Shown in pieces: positions 39,701-45,577 of a DNA stretch of 64,000 nt. How positions within the stretch are numbered: position 1 is the stretch's first letter; every line of letters starts with the position of its first letter. The stretch covers positions 28,656,871 through 28,720,870 of the forward strand of contig CM032664.1 in assembly GCA_019095985.1 (NCBI GenBank), given 5' to 3'. Under the pieces are notes generated by a model that worked only from the letters and a program-made list of their open reading frames with translations, made no database searches and was not told the origin of the DNA. The translations under genes were made by a program, and so were the position numbers. Origin of the DNA: Streblospio benedicti (taxonomy: Eukaryota; Annelida; Polychaeta; Spionida; Spionidae).

Positions 39701-41744
39701 AGTACAAGAAGGTGATCCGGCGTTCCACCTGGCTGCCTGATTGTATCCGTGCTAATTATGGAGGTCCCAAGAGTTATACTTCATCCACACCTAACAACAC
39801 ATCATCGGTAGGACTTATTGATAATAACTTTACAGATAACGTACAACCCCTATGTTAAGACCACCCTGGGCATTTCCTTCAAGTGGTCCTCTATGAAGAG
39901 ATGGTCTTTTCATGTAGTTTCGCGGTGGTCTCCTTACAAACTCTGGGGTCTTATTTATTTTATTGTATGTTATCAAAGTTTTTCATACTGTATTTGAGAA
40001 TTCTATAAATAATTTTCAATATGCATTTTTCAATTAATAACTTTCTATCCAAGTTAGCTCCTATACTATAAAACACTTAAAACCTAAGGATAGTGTAAAT
40101 AACACCTCAAGCAAGAGAATATAAAAATAGGCATCATCTTCACTTGAATTTTTATCATGCCTACATGTGTAATCTGTCATAGAAGATTGAGATGTCGTCT
40201 GCAATATTGCAGGCTATTCAGAAGCTGTGGAGTGGAAAATTCCGCAAGAGATCATCTGCCACGTCCATCCTGCCCAAGTCAACTGCTTCTAAGATGGGTA
40301 CGTTGTCCTAGTTAATCGCATCATGATATTGATTGGTCTCCTTACGGCAAAGAAGATTAAATTTTGTTCTAAGCTTTTGCATAAATTATGAGTATTACAA
40401 TAACTTCAAACCATCTTCACCAACATATCCCACAGTCAACAGTTTCCAAGATGGATACATTGTCTTAGATAATCTAATCATGATATTGATCGATGTTTGT
40501 ACAGAATATAAGATTTAATTGTGATCTCAGTTTATGCATACATTAAAGATATTAAAATAAACAGTTTTTGCCAACGTCAACAAAGTCAAGCACCATCAAG
40601 ATGCATGCATGTATGTTATGTGATTTTTATACAAAAATCATAAATACAAAACAACAAAAATATGAACTTCATATTACAAATGTACTTCATACAAATTATC
40701 ATATCTATTTACAAACATGCAATGAGCCTATAACCAGATATTGACAGAAAGGGCATTTTTTACTCCTTTTTTTTAGCTAATATTGTGAGAGATATCGTTA
40801 CTCGAACGGTGTTGAGTGGAAATTTGGATACTTTAATCAAATAAACATTTTCCTTCGTGTAAATGTATACTACCAGTGTAAATCATTCTGATGACTTGAA
40901 ATTTCGGTGACCTCAAAATTTGTTCAAGTTCAAGTTAGATGCGTCTAACTATAGTAAAAAAGTGATTTATTGAAACTCATATTTTATTTTATTTCCAGTT
41001 ACTGACAGTTCAAAGAATTCTGCTTATCCTGACTCTGGTGTGTTCGAAGCCAATGGCCATCCACTGGTGAGCGATTGCACTGAAGACCCCGGTGGCTACT
41101 TAGAACCCATCTCTCTCCAGCAGTCCGGAGATCCATGCATGGATTATGAAGAGATTAGTGACGACCATTTCTCCAACATGGAAGGATCTTGTGTTGAGTC
41201 CGGATACTACGGCGGTGATAAAAAACCACCGACACCAAAACCCTTGATTGACTTCAGCAAGTATCGAATTCAAACGCCTCCTCTGGAAAGCGATGAAATC
41301 GAACAGGATACTAAAGAGAAACCCCTGACAGAGTGGGATGATTCTGATGAGGAATGCTGCGCAGTGTTGGTGAAAAAGTCGATCGATGACGAGGATGATC
41401 ATTCAAAAAATAACCTGCTTACACCTTTGACAGATGATGAAGATGAAGACGATGTGGATGATATTGATACGCTAAAGCTTAAAGCTAAGTTGAGGAAGCT
41501 TCGGGAAGACTTCGAAGCTTCCGAGGATGACACGTTGAAGTTGAAGGAGAAATTGAGGAGGTTGAGTAGTGACTCGGGAACTGAGTGTAGTACTTCTTTG
41601 AATGACTTAAATAAAACGGACCATGATGAGTTAATCAATCTTACTGTGCCAAATATTGCAGTTATGGATGAGGACACAGATGACTTGTATGATGGGACCA
41701 TTTCTAATAACGCTGTTGGAGGAGTTGTGGAGACGTCCTCGTAA
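7739..41744 (+). CDS. ADGRL: Latrophilin-like adhesion GPCR (ADGRL family), complete gene
   Basis: Adhesion receptor of the plasma membrane. Vertebrate members bind teneurins through the lectin domain and are cut in the GAIN domain to expose a tethered agonist. Coding exons, all GT..AG and phase-continuous: 7739-7850, 13248-13336, 13949-14064, one of 16699-16808 or 17641-17747, 20436-20768, 21466-21566, 24108-24161, 24969-25172, 25599-25782, 26416-26568, 26857-27419, 27641-27690, 28208-28331, 29167-29270, 30336-30438, 33430-33650, 36420-36486, 36982-37085, 38064-38238, 39691-39807, 40213-40297, 40999-41744. The sum is 3915 nt with the first alternative exon (1304 aa) or 3912 with the second. 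Domains: signal peptide 1-37, SUEL lectin about 50-140, Thr-rich stalk about 160-215, HRM about 223-280, GAIN about 288-725 with GPS, 7TM about 735-990, acidic cytoplasmic tail to 1304. No olfactomedin domain is seen between lectin and HRM. The splice model is my reading, without transcript support. Confidence 0.93.
9595..9772. repeat. GACCACC-family interspersed repeat, copy a (best copy)
   Basis: Bounded by imperfect inverted ends (GGTAGAACTT.. and ..AGGTTCTACC). The interior has repeated AAGACCACNTCTATAATNAG units. At least six other, more degraded copies occur in this window (9915, 12988, 39838, 45858, 60835, 63945). Likely a short non-autonomous inverted-repeat element; no coding capacity. 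Confidence 0.7.
9915..10045. repeat. GACCACC-family repeat, copy b (degraded)
   Basis: Contains the family words TTAAGGGACCATCTCTCTAA and GAAGACCACCTCGCTATTAG about 100 bases apart, in the arrangement seen in copy a. Ends are eroded. Confidence 0.55.
10487..11180. mobile_element. Non-autonomous DNA element, 694 bp, TIR TACAGTAAA
   Basis: The left end (TACAGTAAACTGAGGCTCC) and right end (..GGACTTTTACTGTA) form inverted termini. Similarity continues inward through CCCCAACAATGG/CCACAACAACGG. The interior repeats the octamer TTCCGTTG or close variants at least seven times (for example near 10549, 10708, 11007, 11035, 11058, 11139). No transposase reading frame is seen. Confidence 0.65.
12518..12844. 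mobile_element. MITE-like element, 327 bp, TIR TACCGTATT
   Basis: Left terminus TACCGTATTCGTTCTAATGG and right terminus (minus strand) TACCGTATTGATTCTTATAA correspond. Both are followed inward by GNNCGCAC and GCGCTTA-type motifs resembling a widespread animal MITE design. There is no coding capacity. Confidence 0.65.
12988..13150. repeat. GACCACC-family repeat, copy c (degraded)
   Basis: Contains CAGAGACCACCTTGATAATA and, at the far end, ATGGTCTTCATGAAGAGGTA, the inverted-end arrangement of the family. It stops about 100 bases before latrophilin exon 2. Confidence 0.5.
13248..13336 (+). CDS. ADGRL: Latrophilin exon 2: first part of SUEL lectin domain
   Basis: Acceptor TTTTTGCAG, donor GTACAA; phase 1 to 0. 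It encodes residues 38-67, including the SUEL opening signature [12 protein letters not shown] with Cys51 and Cys60. The corresponding vertebrate latrophilin segment reads LACEGYPIELRC. Confidence 0.93.
13949..14064 (+). CDS. ADGRL: Latrophilin exon 3: middle of SUEL lectin domain
   Basis: Acceptor AATACCAG, donor GTAAGT; phase 0 to 2. It encodes residues 68-105 plus two bases of codon 106. NYGR at residues 72-75 matches the conserved strand of the sea-urchin-egg-lectin fold (NYGR in vertebrate latrophilins), and Cys81 and Cys94 are in expected places. The two leftover bases (AT) must be completed by one of the two alternative fourth exons. Confidence 0.93.
14065..16698. other. Latrophilin intron 3, upstream of the alternative exon pair
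   Basis: A 2.6 kb, very AT-rich intron without coding signal. It contains a strong hairpin at 15634-15680 (listed separately). Otherwise I see nothing in it. Confidence 0.6.
15634..15680 (+). repeat. Perfect 19-bp intronic hairpin
   Basis: Bases 15634-15652 and 15662-15680 are exact reverse complements with a 9-base loop; weaker pairing continues outward through TTAAATTAA/TTTAATTTA. It sits about 1 kb upstream of alternative exon 4a, so as RNA it would form a stable stem in the intron. A role in splice choice is possible but unproven. Confidence 0.85.
16699..16808 (+). CDS. ADGRL: Latrophilin exon 4a: alternative end of SUEL lectin domain (mutually exclusive)
   Basis: 110 nt, entered in phase 2 and left in phase 1. 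It codes for the Cys-rich end of the lectin domain: [20 protein letters not shown], then a [13 protein letters not shown] segment matching vertebrate PGTYKYLEVQYDC. Acceptor TTTAATCTAG and donor GTACCA are both modest. Joined to exon 3 the junction codon is ATG (Met). This copy is the more consensus-like of the pair. It cannot be spliced to 4b, because that join reads a TAG at 17670-17672. Confidence 0.88.
16809..17640. other. Intron between alternative exons 4a and 4b
   Basis: 832 bases, long enough that simple steric exclusion of the two splice sites is unlikely. A perfect branch-point-like TACTAAC lies just before the 4b acceptor (17629-17635), probably too close to serve that acceptor. 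No further exon copy is seen. Confidence 0.5.
17641..17747 (+). CDS. ADGRL: Latrophilin exon 4b: alternative end of SUEL lectin domain (mutually exclusive)
   Basis: 107 nt, same entry (2) and exit (1) phases as 4a, with strong sites (TAACTTTCAG, GTAAGT). It encodes [20 protein letters not shown] followed by [13 protein letters not shown]. Aligned without gaps over 35 residues to 4a, 15 are identical, including the four cysteines, FGD, CP and the KY.E..Y core; the loop after the second Cys differs fully (WILASND versus TVPADSL). The reading frame is intact and the domain core conserved, so it looks like a working alternative, not a relic. Confidence 0.87.
19069..19134 (+). pseudogene. Stray copy of part of latrophilin exon 9
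   Basis: Bases 19088-19114 are identical to 25739-25765 inside exon 9, a 27-base exact match. Similarity continues downstream: read in the exon's frame it gives [16 protein letters not shown] against [14 protein letters not shown]. No donor lies at the equivalent position and the upstream part is unrelated, so it is a relic of a local duplication, not an exon. The copy lies 6.6 kb upstream of its source and in the same orientation. Confidence 0.8.
20127..20215 (+). mobile_element. Diverged SINE head, same family as 2967-3300
   Basis: Follows the head at 2967 in order: GCTTCTNTGGC..ACTGGATAG, TGGA.TC, GGTC, then TGAGCAAACTCA (TGAGTAAACTCA in the other copy). It ends soon afterwards. Confidence 0.55.
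20436..20768 (+). CDS. ADGRL: Latrophilin exon 5: Thr-rich stalk and start of HRM domain
   Basis: Phase 1 to 1, 333 nt. It begins with a short acidic stretch, continues with about 55 residues dominated by Thr with Pro/Ser/Glu (a likely O-glycosylated, mucin-like stalk), then opens the hormone-receptor-motif domain: [19 protein letters not shown] and VQRPCPNN (vertebrate NIQWPATQRG, VERPCPKG). Cys225 and Cys248 are HRM cysteines. The acceptor is a tandem CAGCAG, so an isoform lacking one Ala is possible. Confidence 0.92.
21466..21566 (+). CDS. ADGRL: Latrophilin exon 6: end of HRM domain
   Basis: Phase 1 to 0. It encodes [19 protein letters not shown], the second half of the HRM with Cys260 and Cys276 and the characteristic W..G.PDLS.C ending. 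Acceptor ATTTCAG, donor GTAATG. Confidence 0.92.
21567..24107. other. Latrophilin intron 6 with (TA)n tracts
   Basis: 2.5 kb. Near its start are alternating TA runs (21666-21695 and about 21747-21800). The rest is AT-rich and unremarkable. Confidence 0.6.
21666..21800. repeat. (TA)n microsatellites
   Basis: Two TA dinucleotide runs separated by about 50 bases, with interrupted TATA sequence after the second. Confidence 0.9.
24108..24161 (+). CDS. ADGRL: Latrophilin exon 7: start of GAIN domain
   Basis: An 18-codon exon, phase 0 to 0 ([18 protein letters not shown]). Supported by good splice sites (TTACAG, GTAGGT) and continuous phase; the sequence itself is too short to be diagnostic. Confidence 0.82.
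24969..25172 (+). CDS. ADGRL: Latrophilin exon 8: helical GAIN-A subdomain
   Basis: 68 codons, phase 0 to 0. The predicted helical, charged sequence (for example [20 protein letters not shown]) suits the all-helical A subdomain of GAIN, which vertebrate latrophilins have directly after HRM. Confidence 0.9.
25599..25782 (+). CDS. ADGRL: Latrophilin exon 9: GAIN-A to GAIN-B
   Basis: Phase 0 to 1. It includes EEAFKLAD-like [13 protein letters not shown], close to the EEGAFVLAD..REP pattern of latrophilins just before the first beta strand of GAIN-B. A fragment of this exon is duplicated at 19069-19134. Confidence 0.9.
26416..26568 (+). CDS. ADGRL: Latrophilin exon 10: GAIN-B strands
   Basis: Phase 1 to 1. 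Encodes [15 protein letters not shown]...SIRLSAKTI, matching the latrophilin GAIN-B strand pattern (VEVARL..DIQFPLK..SIQLSANTV). Donor GTGAGT. Confidence 0.92.
26857..27419 (+). CDS. ADGRL: Latrophilin exon 11: GAIN-B with large acidic insert
   Basis: 563 nt, the largest exon before the tail, phase 1 to 0. Its ends are typical [21 protein letters not shown] (vertebrate VLYNNLGLFL) and [15 protein letters not shown] (vertebrate VIAASINKESS). Between them, about residues 507-641, lies a roughly 135-residue stretch rich in Glu, Val, Asp and Pro without cysteines, where vertebrate latrophilins have about 20 residues. The insert would project from a loop of the GAIN fold near the autoproteolysis module. 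It keeps an open frame and has no similarity I recognise. Confidence 0.9.
27641..27690 (+). CDS. ADGRL: Latrophilin exon 12: start of GPS motif
   Basis: 50 nt, phase 0 to 2, [16 protein letters not shown]. The CSFW signature with Cys682 and Trp685 opens the GPS motif. Confidence 0.93.
28208..28331 (+). CDS. ADGRL: Latrophilin exon 13: GPS cleavage site and tethered agonist
   Basis: Phase 2 to 0. Encodes the rest of the [11 protein letters not shown], then [15 protein letters not shown]. Autoproteolysis is expected between Met718 and Thr719; His717 and Thr719 are the catalytic pair. Most latrophilins read HL-T, this one HM-T, a conservative change that should stay cleavable. The new N-terminus TNFAVLM is identical to the vertebrate latrophilin tethered agonist core. 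Confidence 0.95.
29167..29270 (+). CDS. ADGRL: Latrophilin exon 14: TM1
   Basis: Phase 0 to 2. Encodes [20 protein letters not shown] and the end of the first membrane helix; matches vertebrate [20 protein letters not shown]. Confidence 0.95.
30336..30438 (+). CDS. ADGRL: Latrophilin exon 15: first intracellular loop and TM2
   Basis: Phase 2 to 0. [17 protein letters not shown] is the family hallmark (vertebrate [17 protein letters not shown]). The exon ends VGIAQYERQ and joins directly to exon 16 (LLCSIIAG) with the exact vertebrate spacing, so nothing is missing between them. Confidence 0.95.
30630..31107. mobile_element. Non-autonomous DNA element, 478 bp, with about 34-bp TIRs
   Basis: 30630-30663 and 31074-31107 are near-perfect inverted copies sharing AATAAAATGTTTCTCGTCC. 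The interior has tandem TTTTTA repeats (30691-30717 and about 30766-30785) and a G-rich right part. No transposase. The length and quality of the termini suggest a fairly recent insertion compared with the other elements here. Confidence 0.8.
31325..32470. repeat. Three degraded copies of a short repeat (ACAGTTGGACC..TTCAA)
   Basis: At about 31325, 32004 and 32380 the words ACAGTTGGACC, TTCAA..GAACTTGAA and, 60 or more bases later, TTGAGTTATC or TTAGTTATTC recur in order. Probably remnants of one interspersed family inserted repeatedly in this intron; boundaries are unclear. Confidence 0.45.
32787..32851 (+). pseudogene. Possible relic of a duplicated TM2 exon (exon 15-like)
   Basis: Preceded by an AG (TTTTGTTAG) and followed by GTAAGT, with one open frame, [17 protein letters not shown]. 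This lines up without gaps with latrophilin TM2/ECL1 (LFxAxxxxxVxID). The entry phase does not fit exon 14, and the direct exon 15 to 16 join is complete without it. A chance open frame beside a good donor is the alternative. Confidence 0.35.
33094..33153 (+). pseudogene. Relic copy A of latrophilin exon 16 (5' part)
   Basis: Directly after an acceptor-like TATTCCAG it reads CTCCGCTGTTTGATCAT.. and ..TCCATTACTTT, aligned to exon 16 CTCCTCTGTTCAATCAT.. and ..TCCATTACTTC. The translated start is [13 protein letters not shown] against [13 protein letters not shown]. The frame hits a stop after 25 codons and no donor is present, so it is a decayed duplicate 336 bases upstream of the working exon. 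Confidence 0.75.
33430..33650 (+). CDS. ADGRL: Latrophilin exon 16: TM3, TM4 and start of ECL2
   Basis: Phase 0 to 2, 221 nt. Encodes [35 protein letters not shown] (TM3; vertebrate LEGVHLYLLLVEVFE), then [19 protein letters not shown] (TM4) and FPRGYGTSE (vertebrate YRSYGTE). The first Cys is the conserved TM3 partner of the ECL2 disulphide. This exon is noticeably more GC-rich than its flanks and has several decayed copies around it. Confidence 0.95.
33694..33807 (+). pseudogene. Relic copy B of latrophilin exon 16 (3' half)
   Basis: Reads [20 protein letters not shown] against functional [20 protein letters not shown], then SFFP, a TGA (33784-33786), and GYSSSEE against GYGTSEQ. The donor survives as GTAAAT at the equivalent place. 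The stop, the missing TM3 half and the weak donor mark it as a relic. It lies only 43 bases downstream of the working exon. Confidence 0.85.
34109..34218 (+). pseudogene. Relic copy C of latrophilin exon 16 (3' half, frame open)
   Basis: Reads [20 protein letters not shown] then [13 protein letters not shown], collinear without gaps with functional [20 protein letters not shown] then [13 protein letters not shown]. No stop over about 36 codons, and the donor GTGAGT is intact, but the TM3 half is absent and an upstream CTGTAG would not restore frame with exon 15. Probably non-functional. Confidence 0.75.
34739..34812 (+). pseudogene. Relic copy D of latrophilin exon 16 (3' end)
   Basis: Reads [24 protein letters not shown] against functional [24 protein letters not shown]. 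The donor has become ATGAGT. It shares about 100 further bases with the sequence downstream of copy C (for example TTATCTTGTGTTTGATA), so C and D were duplicated together with flanking intron. Confidence 0.75.
36420..36486 (+). CDS. ADGRL: Latrophilin exon 17: ECL2 to TM5
   Basis: Phase 2 to 0. [20 protein letters not shown] matches vertebrate [20 protein letters not shown], including the ECL2 CW motif that pairs with the TM3 cysteine. Donor GTAAGT. Confidence 0.95.
36982..37085 (+). CDS. ADGRL: Latrophilin exon 18: TM5 end and third intracellular loop
   Basis: Phase 0 to 2. [13 protein letters not shown] (vertebrate VNLVFLMVTLHKM) followed by a charged loop with [14 protein letters not shown]. 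Donor GTTGGT is weak but the phases fit on both sides. Confidence 0.93.
37086..38063. other. Latrophilin intron 18
   Basis: About 1 kb, AT-rich, with a perfect hairpin at 37197-37237; nothing else seen. Confidence 0.6.
37197..37237 (+). repeat. Perfect 18-bp hairpin
   Basis: 37197-37214 (TACTTTTAATGTAAAGTA) and 37220-37237 are exact reverse complements with a 5-base loop. Such a perfect, compact stem could be a recent palindromic duplication or a small-RNA-precursor-like stem; it is shorter than typical microRNA hairpins. Confidence 0.9.
38064..38238 (+). CDS. ADGRL: Latrophilin exon 19: TM6 and TM7
   Basis: Phase 2 to 0. [20 protein letters not shown] (vertebrate [20 protein letters not shown]) is TM6 with the family GLTW motif. 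[20 protein letters not shown] (vertebrate [20 protein letters not shown]) is TM7. Confidence 0.96.
38239..39690. other. Latrophilin intron 19
   Basis: 1.45 kb without coding signal. It contains a short (TACATG)n run at 38812-38833, the local extreme of the ACATGTA word that recurs through the window. Confidence 0.6.
39691..39807 (+). CDS. ADGRL: Latrophilin exon 20: start of cytoplasmic tail
   Basis: Phase 0 to 0. [20 protein letters not shown] parallels the membrane-proximal tail of vertebrate latrophilins (VHKEYSKCLRHSYCC). Ser/Thr-rich end. Confidence 0.93.
39838..39925. repeat. GACCACC-family repeat, copy d
   Basis: GTACAACCCCTATGTTAAGA CCACC at the left and TCTATGAAGAGATGGTCTT at the right; a short copy in intron 20. 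Confidence 0.5.
40213..40297 (+). CDS. ADGRL: Latrophilin exon 21: cytoplasmic tail
   Basis: Phase 0 to 1. [15 protein letters not shown] recalls the vertebrate tail segment RIRRMWNDTVRKQTESS. Donor GTACGT. Confidence 0.9.
40999..41744 (+). CDS. ADGRL: Latrophilin exon 22: acidic C-terminal tail and stop
   Basis: Phase 1 entry; about 247 residues ending at TAA 41742-41744. The tail is strongly acidic ([12 protein letters not shown]) and contains a tandem internal repeat, [15 protein letters not shown] then [15 protein letters not shown], probably an amphipathic or coiled-coil element. Ser/Asp-rich stretches are plausible casein kinase 2 sites. It ends VETSS, not the VTSL-type PDZ ligand of vertebrate latrophilins, so PDZ scaffold binding by that motif looks absent. 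There is little similarity to vertebrate tails. Confidence 0.92.
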
Positions 41745-43300
41745 TAGTGTCTTTGGTGATTAGTTATTGACAGAGTATGATGAATATAGGTTGTTTCAAA
41801 GTATAGTTCATGCAAGAGTTTATGCTATATATGTACATATTTTATTTACCAATGTATAATTGGATTTGTACAAGTTCTTTTGTAAAATATTTACACCCAG
41901 TCATGCCTAGTAGCTAGTTTATAGCAATGTTTTGGTTATTTTTAAGCAGTGGGAACAGGATGTGTCTGTGCATTTATGGATGAGTTTTATTTCATAATAA
42001 TGCAGTGTTAATTGTATGCTTTATTCTAAACCAAATAATACATCAAATGAATGCTTTATGAAAACAAAAATACATATGATGATGTACAACCATGTGGTGC
42101 AAAAAGCACATTTTACCGTGGAGGATTGTGTTCTAAAAGTTTTAAAAAGTTGCAGTCATATGGATTTTGAAGCCAAAAAGTTTCCTGAATCCATCGGGGG
42201 ACCACACAAAGGCATATGATTGTGTATGTCTCATCTTATAATAATATACACTTTCATCAATTATTCATGCAGTACATGTATATGGAGTTAAAACTAATTT
42301 TTCAGTTATTTAGAAGTGTTTGTTAGCTAATATTATTTTTTTAGATACATGTATTGACATTTTAATGGTTTATAATCTTCTCAGTAGAAGTACATGTAAT
42401 GTAAGAAATTCCGCGTTATATTTAAAAAAAATTTAAACTCACAATAAACTAACTTGTATTGCTCCTCTATAGACAAGTACAAAATACAAAAAATCGGTTG
42501 TTTCATATTGGTGCCCCCAAAGTCATTCGCCATGTCTAATTTAATGGGTCCATTAAGACAGTAGCTTCAGACATTTGGGGAGAGCAGAACCCTCTTTAAC
42601 AGATGCAATTAGAACATATAGTTTGTAGACTTGGAAATTCTGCTGTATTGTTTTTATGTATTTCCATATTTACTATATAATGGAAATGGTATAATTTAGT
42701 AGTCTACTGCTGTATTTTTGTTGGTGTAATTAATAATTGTGTAATTTTATATCTTGTCACCAATTTGATGAAGTTGTTTTTAAATTTGATATTACTTGTT
42801 ACTGTTTTTTTTATTCATCTGTAAAACATGCCATTATTTTTGTTGCGTAAATCTCATTTAATAGTATTATGAAATATATTGTTTATTGAATGTCCACATA
42901 ATTATAACTTACATGTATGTATTATTTTTTGCTTATTTTGTAGAAATCTCAATCCGATGTTAATATTCCCATAGTAGATATTTTTTTTATTACATATTAT
43001 TGTCCGTCTGAAATTATGATAGATTTCAATGAGTGTTAAGCAATGATATATATTACATTGATTACTCATTATTCTAAAAAATAGAAGAATTTTAAAACAT
43101 ATTTATTTAAAATGTTTTCATAGTTTGGTTTATTTTCTTTCATCACTAATTTATCTTCCAATTTTATGAATTGTAATTTAAAAACTGATTTTCAGAGTAC
43201 ATTTAATTGAACTTATAAATTATTTTGAATGTGAATTTGAATGTAAAGATGTAATTTGTTTTATTTTATAAGCATTAAAAATAAATAAAAGATGCAATTT
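41745..43300 (+). other. Latrophilin 3' untranslated region (probable)
   Basis: About 1.5 kb of AT-rich sequence after the stop codon without coding signal. The probable polyadenylation signal is at 43284-43289; the length is inferred from that. Confidence 0.5.
43284..43289 (+). terminator. Candidate polyadenylation signal AATAAA (latrophilin)
   Basis: AATAAA within an A-rich stretch, 1.54 kb downstream of the latrophilin stop. Other A-rich hexamers exist in this AT-rich region, so the choice is tentative. Confidence 0.45.
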
Positions 43301-45400
43301 CATTTATTGGTTTACCAAAAATAACATGATCTCCATTCAACTATTCAAGTATCCTATACTAGCTGTAGCTCTTGCATTGTAATATATTCTGTTGTCTGTT
43401 AACATATATTATATTTTTATTTTAGAGGTTTAGAATTTCGCACAAACCAAGTGCTAGATGGGTACACTGATTTGCGATGTCTTACATACCAATGTACATG
43501 TAAGATGGCGTAAATACTCAGTTGTGGAAGATATATGGTGTTGGCTGCCACCATATTCAACCGATTCTTCTTTACTTTTGCTGAAGAGAACATGTATGCA
43601 AAGTGACAAAAATGCTAGAAATGGAAAATTCTAAATTATAATATGATACCGGGAGTATGATACACCACTCAAAATTAATTAGATTTATATACCCACAATG
43701 TAACAGGAAATTCAAATGGCTGAAACCCACCATATGCGACACTATTTATTGAGCATTACATCAAACCACAGCAGAACTAATTTCAAATGAGTAGCACGAA
43801 ATGTTTCCAAAGGCAATTTTTTGTATAAAGATTCATTGCACAACCTACATTGCTCTAAACCAAATTCTTTACACCACTTTGGGCAGGGGCCCCTGGGAAA
43901 TCTTTTTGGCTTGTTTAAAGATATTAACATACTATCTTTTCATTGATATAAACCCATGGGTATAAAATAAAAGGTTGGCTTAAGTAAAAAACAAAAAACA
44001 AAAAACCCCAGTTTTGATAAAGGAATTATTTCGTCTCATTAAAAATGCTCTAAAACATCATTTCACTTATCATAGGCTCATGGGCTTTTGTACTTGTACC
44101 ACTTGTATTCATTAAATATGGTCTCGTATAGTTAATCAATAAAAATGTTTTTTCAAACATGTATTGAATATTAACGCATTCAAGATATCAATGTAAATAT
44201 ACCCGCTGACTTACATGTCAATGTTACATGTATGTGGAAGTTAAATGCAGCAAAAATATCTTGATCACTATCTGACATGAATAGAATATTTCAAGTATGG
44301 CCAAGTATGTAAAATTCTTGCCAATATGAATTGAAGAGAATAGCTGGATTTACCGGTAAGTGTATCACCACCCAGATTTGATACCCTGAGCACTTGAATA
44401 GTCATTTACATGTAGCAGTAATCTACTTTCTCCCTCGAACCTCAGCTGAACTGTAAGGGAAAAGGTATGTATGGTGAGGTCACAGAATCTATGGTACAAG
44501 AAATTTTCTGTTTTTGTGTCTCTTGAATCAGTGGGAAATTCTTCCCATCAGCACATGAACAGCCATACGTTTAACCTCGAGCGTTTAACATTATTTATTT
44601 ATTTATTATCTATTATTTCTTTGGACATTTGCCTATTATGCAGAATTTGAAATTTCATGTTCACTTTCAAGGAAATCTCAAAATGCTACAAAGCATATAC
44701 TCGGTACATGCCACACATGTACAACATCCATGTTGAATTAAACATGTATACTACAATGTGCATGTGATCGCAAATATATACATATACATTATATATATAT
44801 TATGTCGTATTCACACGATTTACCCGTAATACACGTTTCTCAAAAATCAAATCATAACATCTTGATTACACTGTGTACACATTGTAGTTCACATAGGTTT
44901 ACAATGCATTAAAGTTTTACCAAGAATAAAGTAATTTAACTTTCTAACTCTTTTTTTTAATCCGCATTGCATTTTACGAAACTACATTTAAATATATTGA
45001 TCCAAGTAGGATATTCATGTCTATAATATTAATACTTTAATATTTCTCAAAATAAATTCGTGATTGCACATATGCACTAAAGGTGTCGAAAACTGTCTCA
45101 TTTACTCTAGGTGATTGCGATCGAACATAAACAATTTGCAAACTGACGAATGAAGATTACATATATTATATGGAATTACATAATAGAAAACACACATTCA
45201 TTCATACATACACGGCCTCGTTTATTTAATAAGTTTGGGCTTCACTTGGACATAGGCCAATCTGATATATATCCCATATATAGACGTAGTGACTCACCAT
45301 AACTTATAGTCGCGACACTATAGCCTTTCACCATTCGCTGAAAAGCGTCAGCGAGCAGAGCCATTCACTATCGCGGCTAAACAGGAACATGCTCTTGCTT
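43301..45400. other. Intergenic between latrophilin and the E2 gene
   Basis: No gene recognised. AT-rich with small TA-rich runs near 44775-44800. The last 100 bases become more GC-rich approaching the E2 promoter. Confidence 0.6.
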
Positions 45401-45419
45401 GTTGGCAGACATCAGCTAT

Positions 45420-45463
45420 GATTGGCTGGCTGTGATCCATGACGTAGTGGCGGCCTGTATAAA
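45420..45463 (+). promoter_or_regulatory. Core promoter of the E2 gene: inverted CCAAT, CRE-like, TATA-like
   Basis: In order: ATTGG (inverted CCAAT) at 45421-45425, TGACGTA (CRE-like) at 45440-45446, TATAAAT at 45458-45464. The expected start of transcription is about 45490, leaving an 85-90 base leader before the ATG at 45578. The order and spacing are those of a cAMP/ATF-responsive TATA promoter. No expression evidence is available here. Confidence 0.65.
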
Positions 45464-45577
45464 TCCACCTGGATTGCTGATCCAGCAGCATTGGACATAT
45501 CAGCAGCACACAGACAAGAGCTTAAACATTCTTTACACGTCTGCTCCACGCATAAACCACAAACAAAGATCATCACA

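Noticed and set aside
43742-43930. Minus-strand 62-codon frame with several cysteines
   Set aside because: The Cys/His spacing matches no zinc-finger pattern I trust, there are no splice or neighbour signals, and it may be chance.
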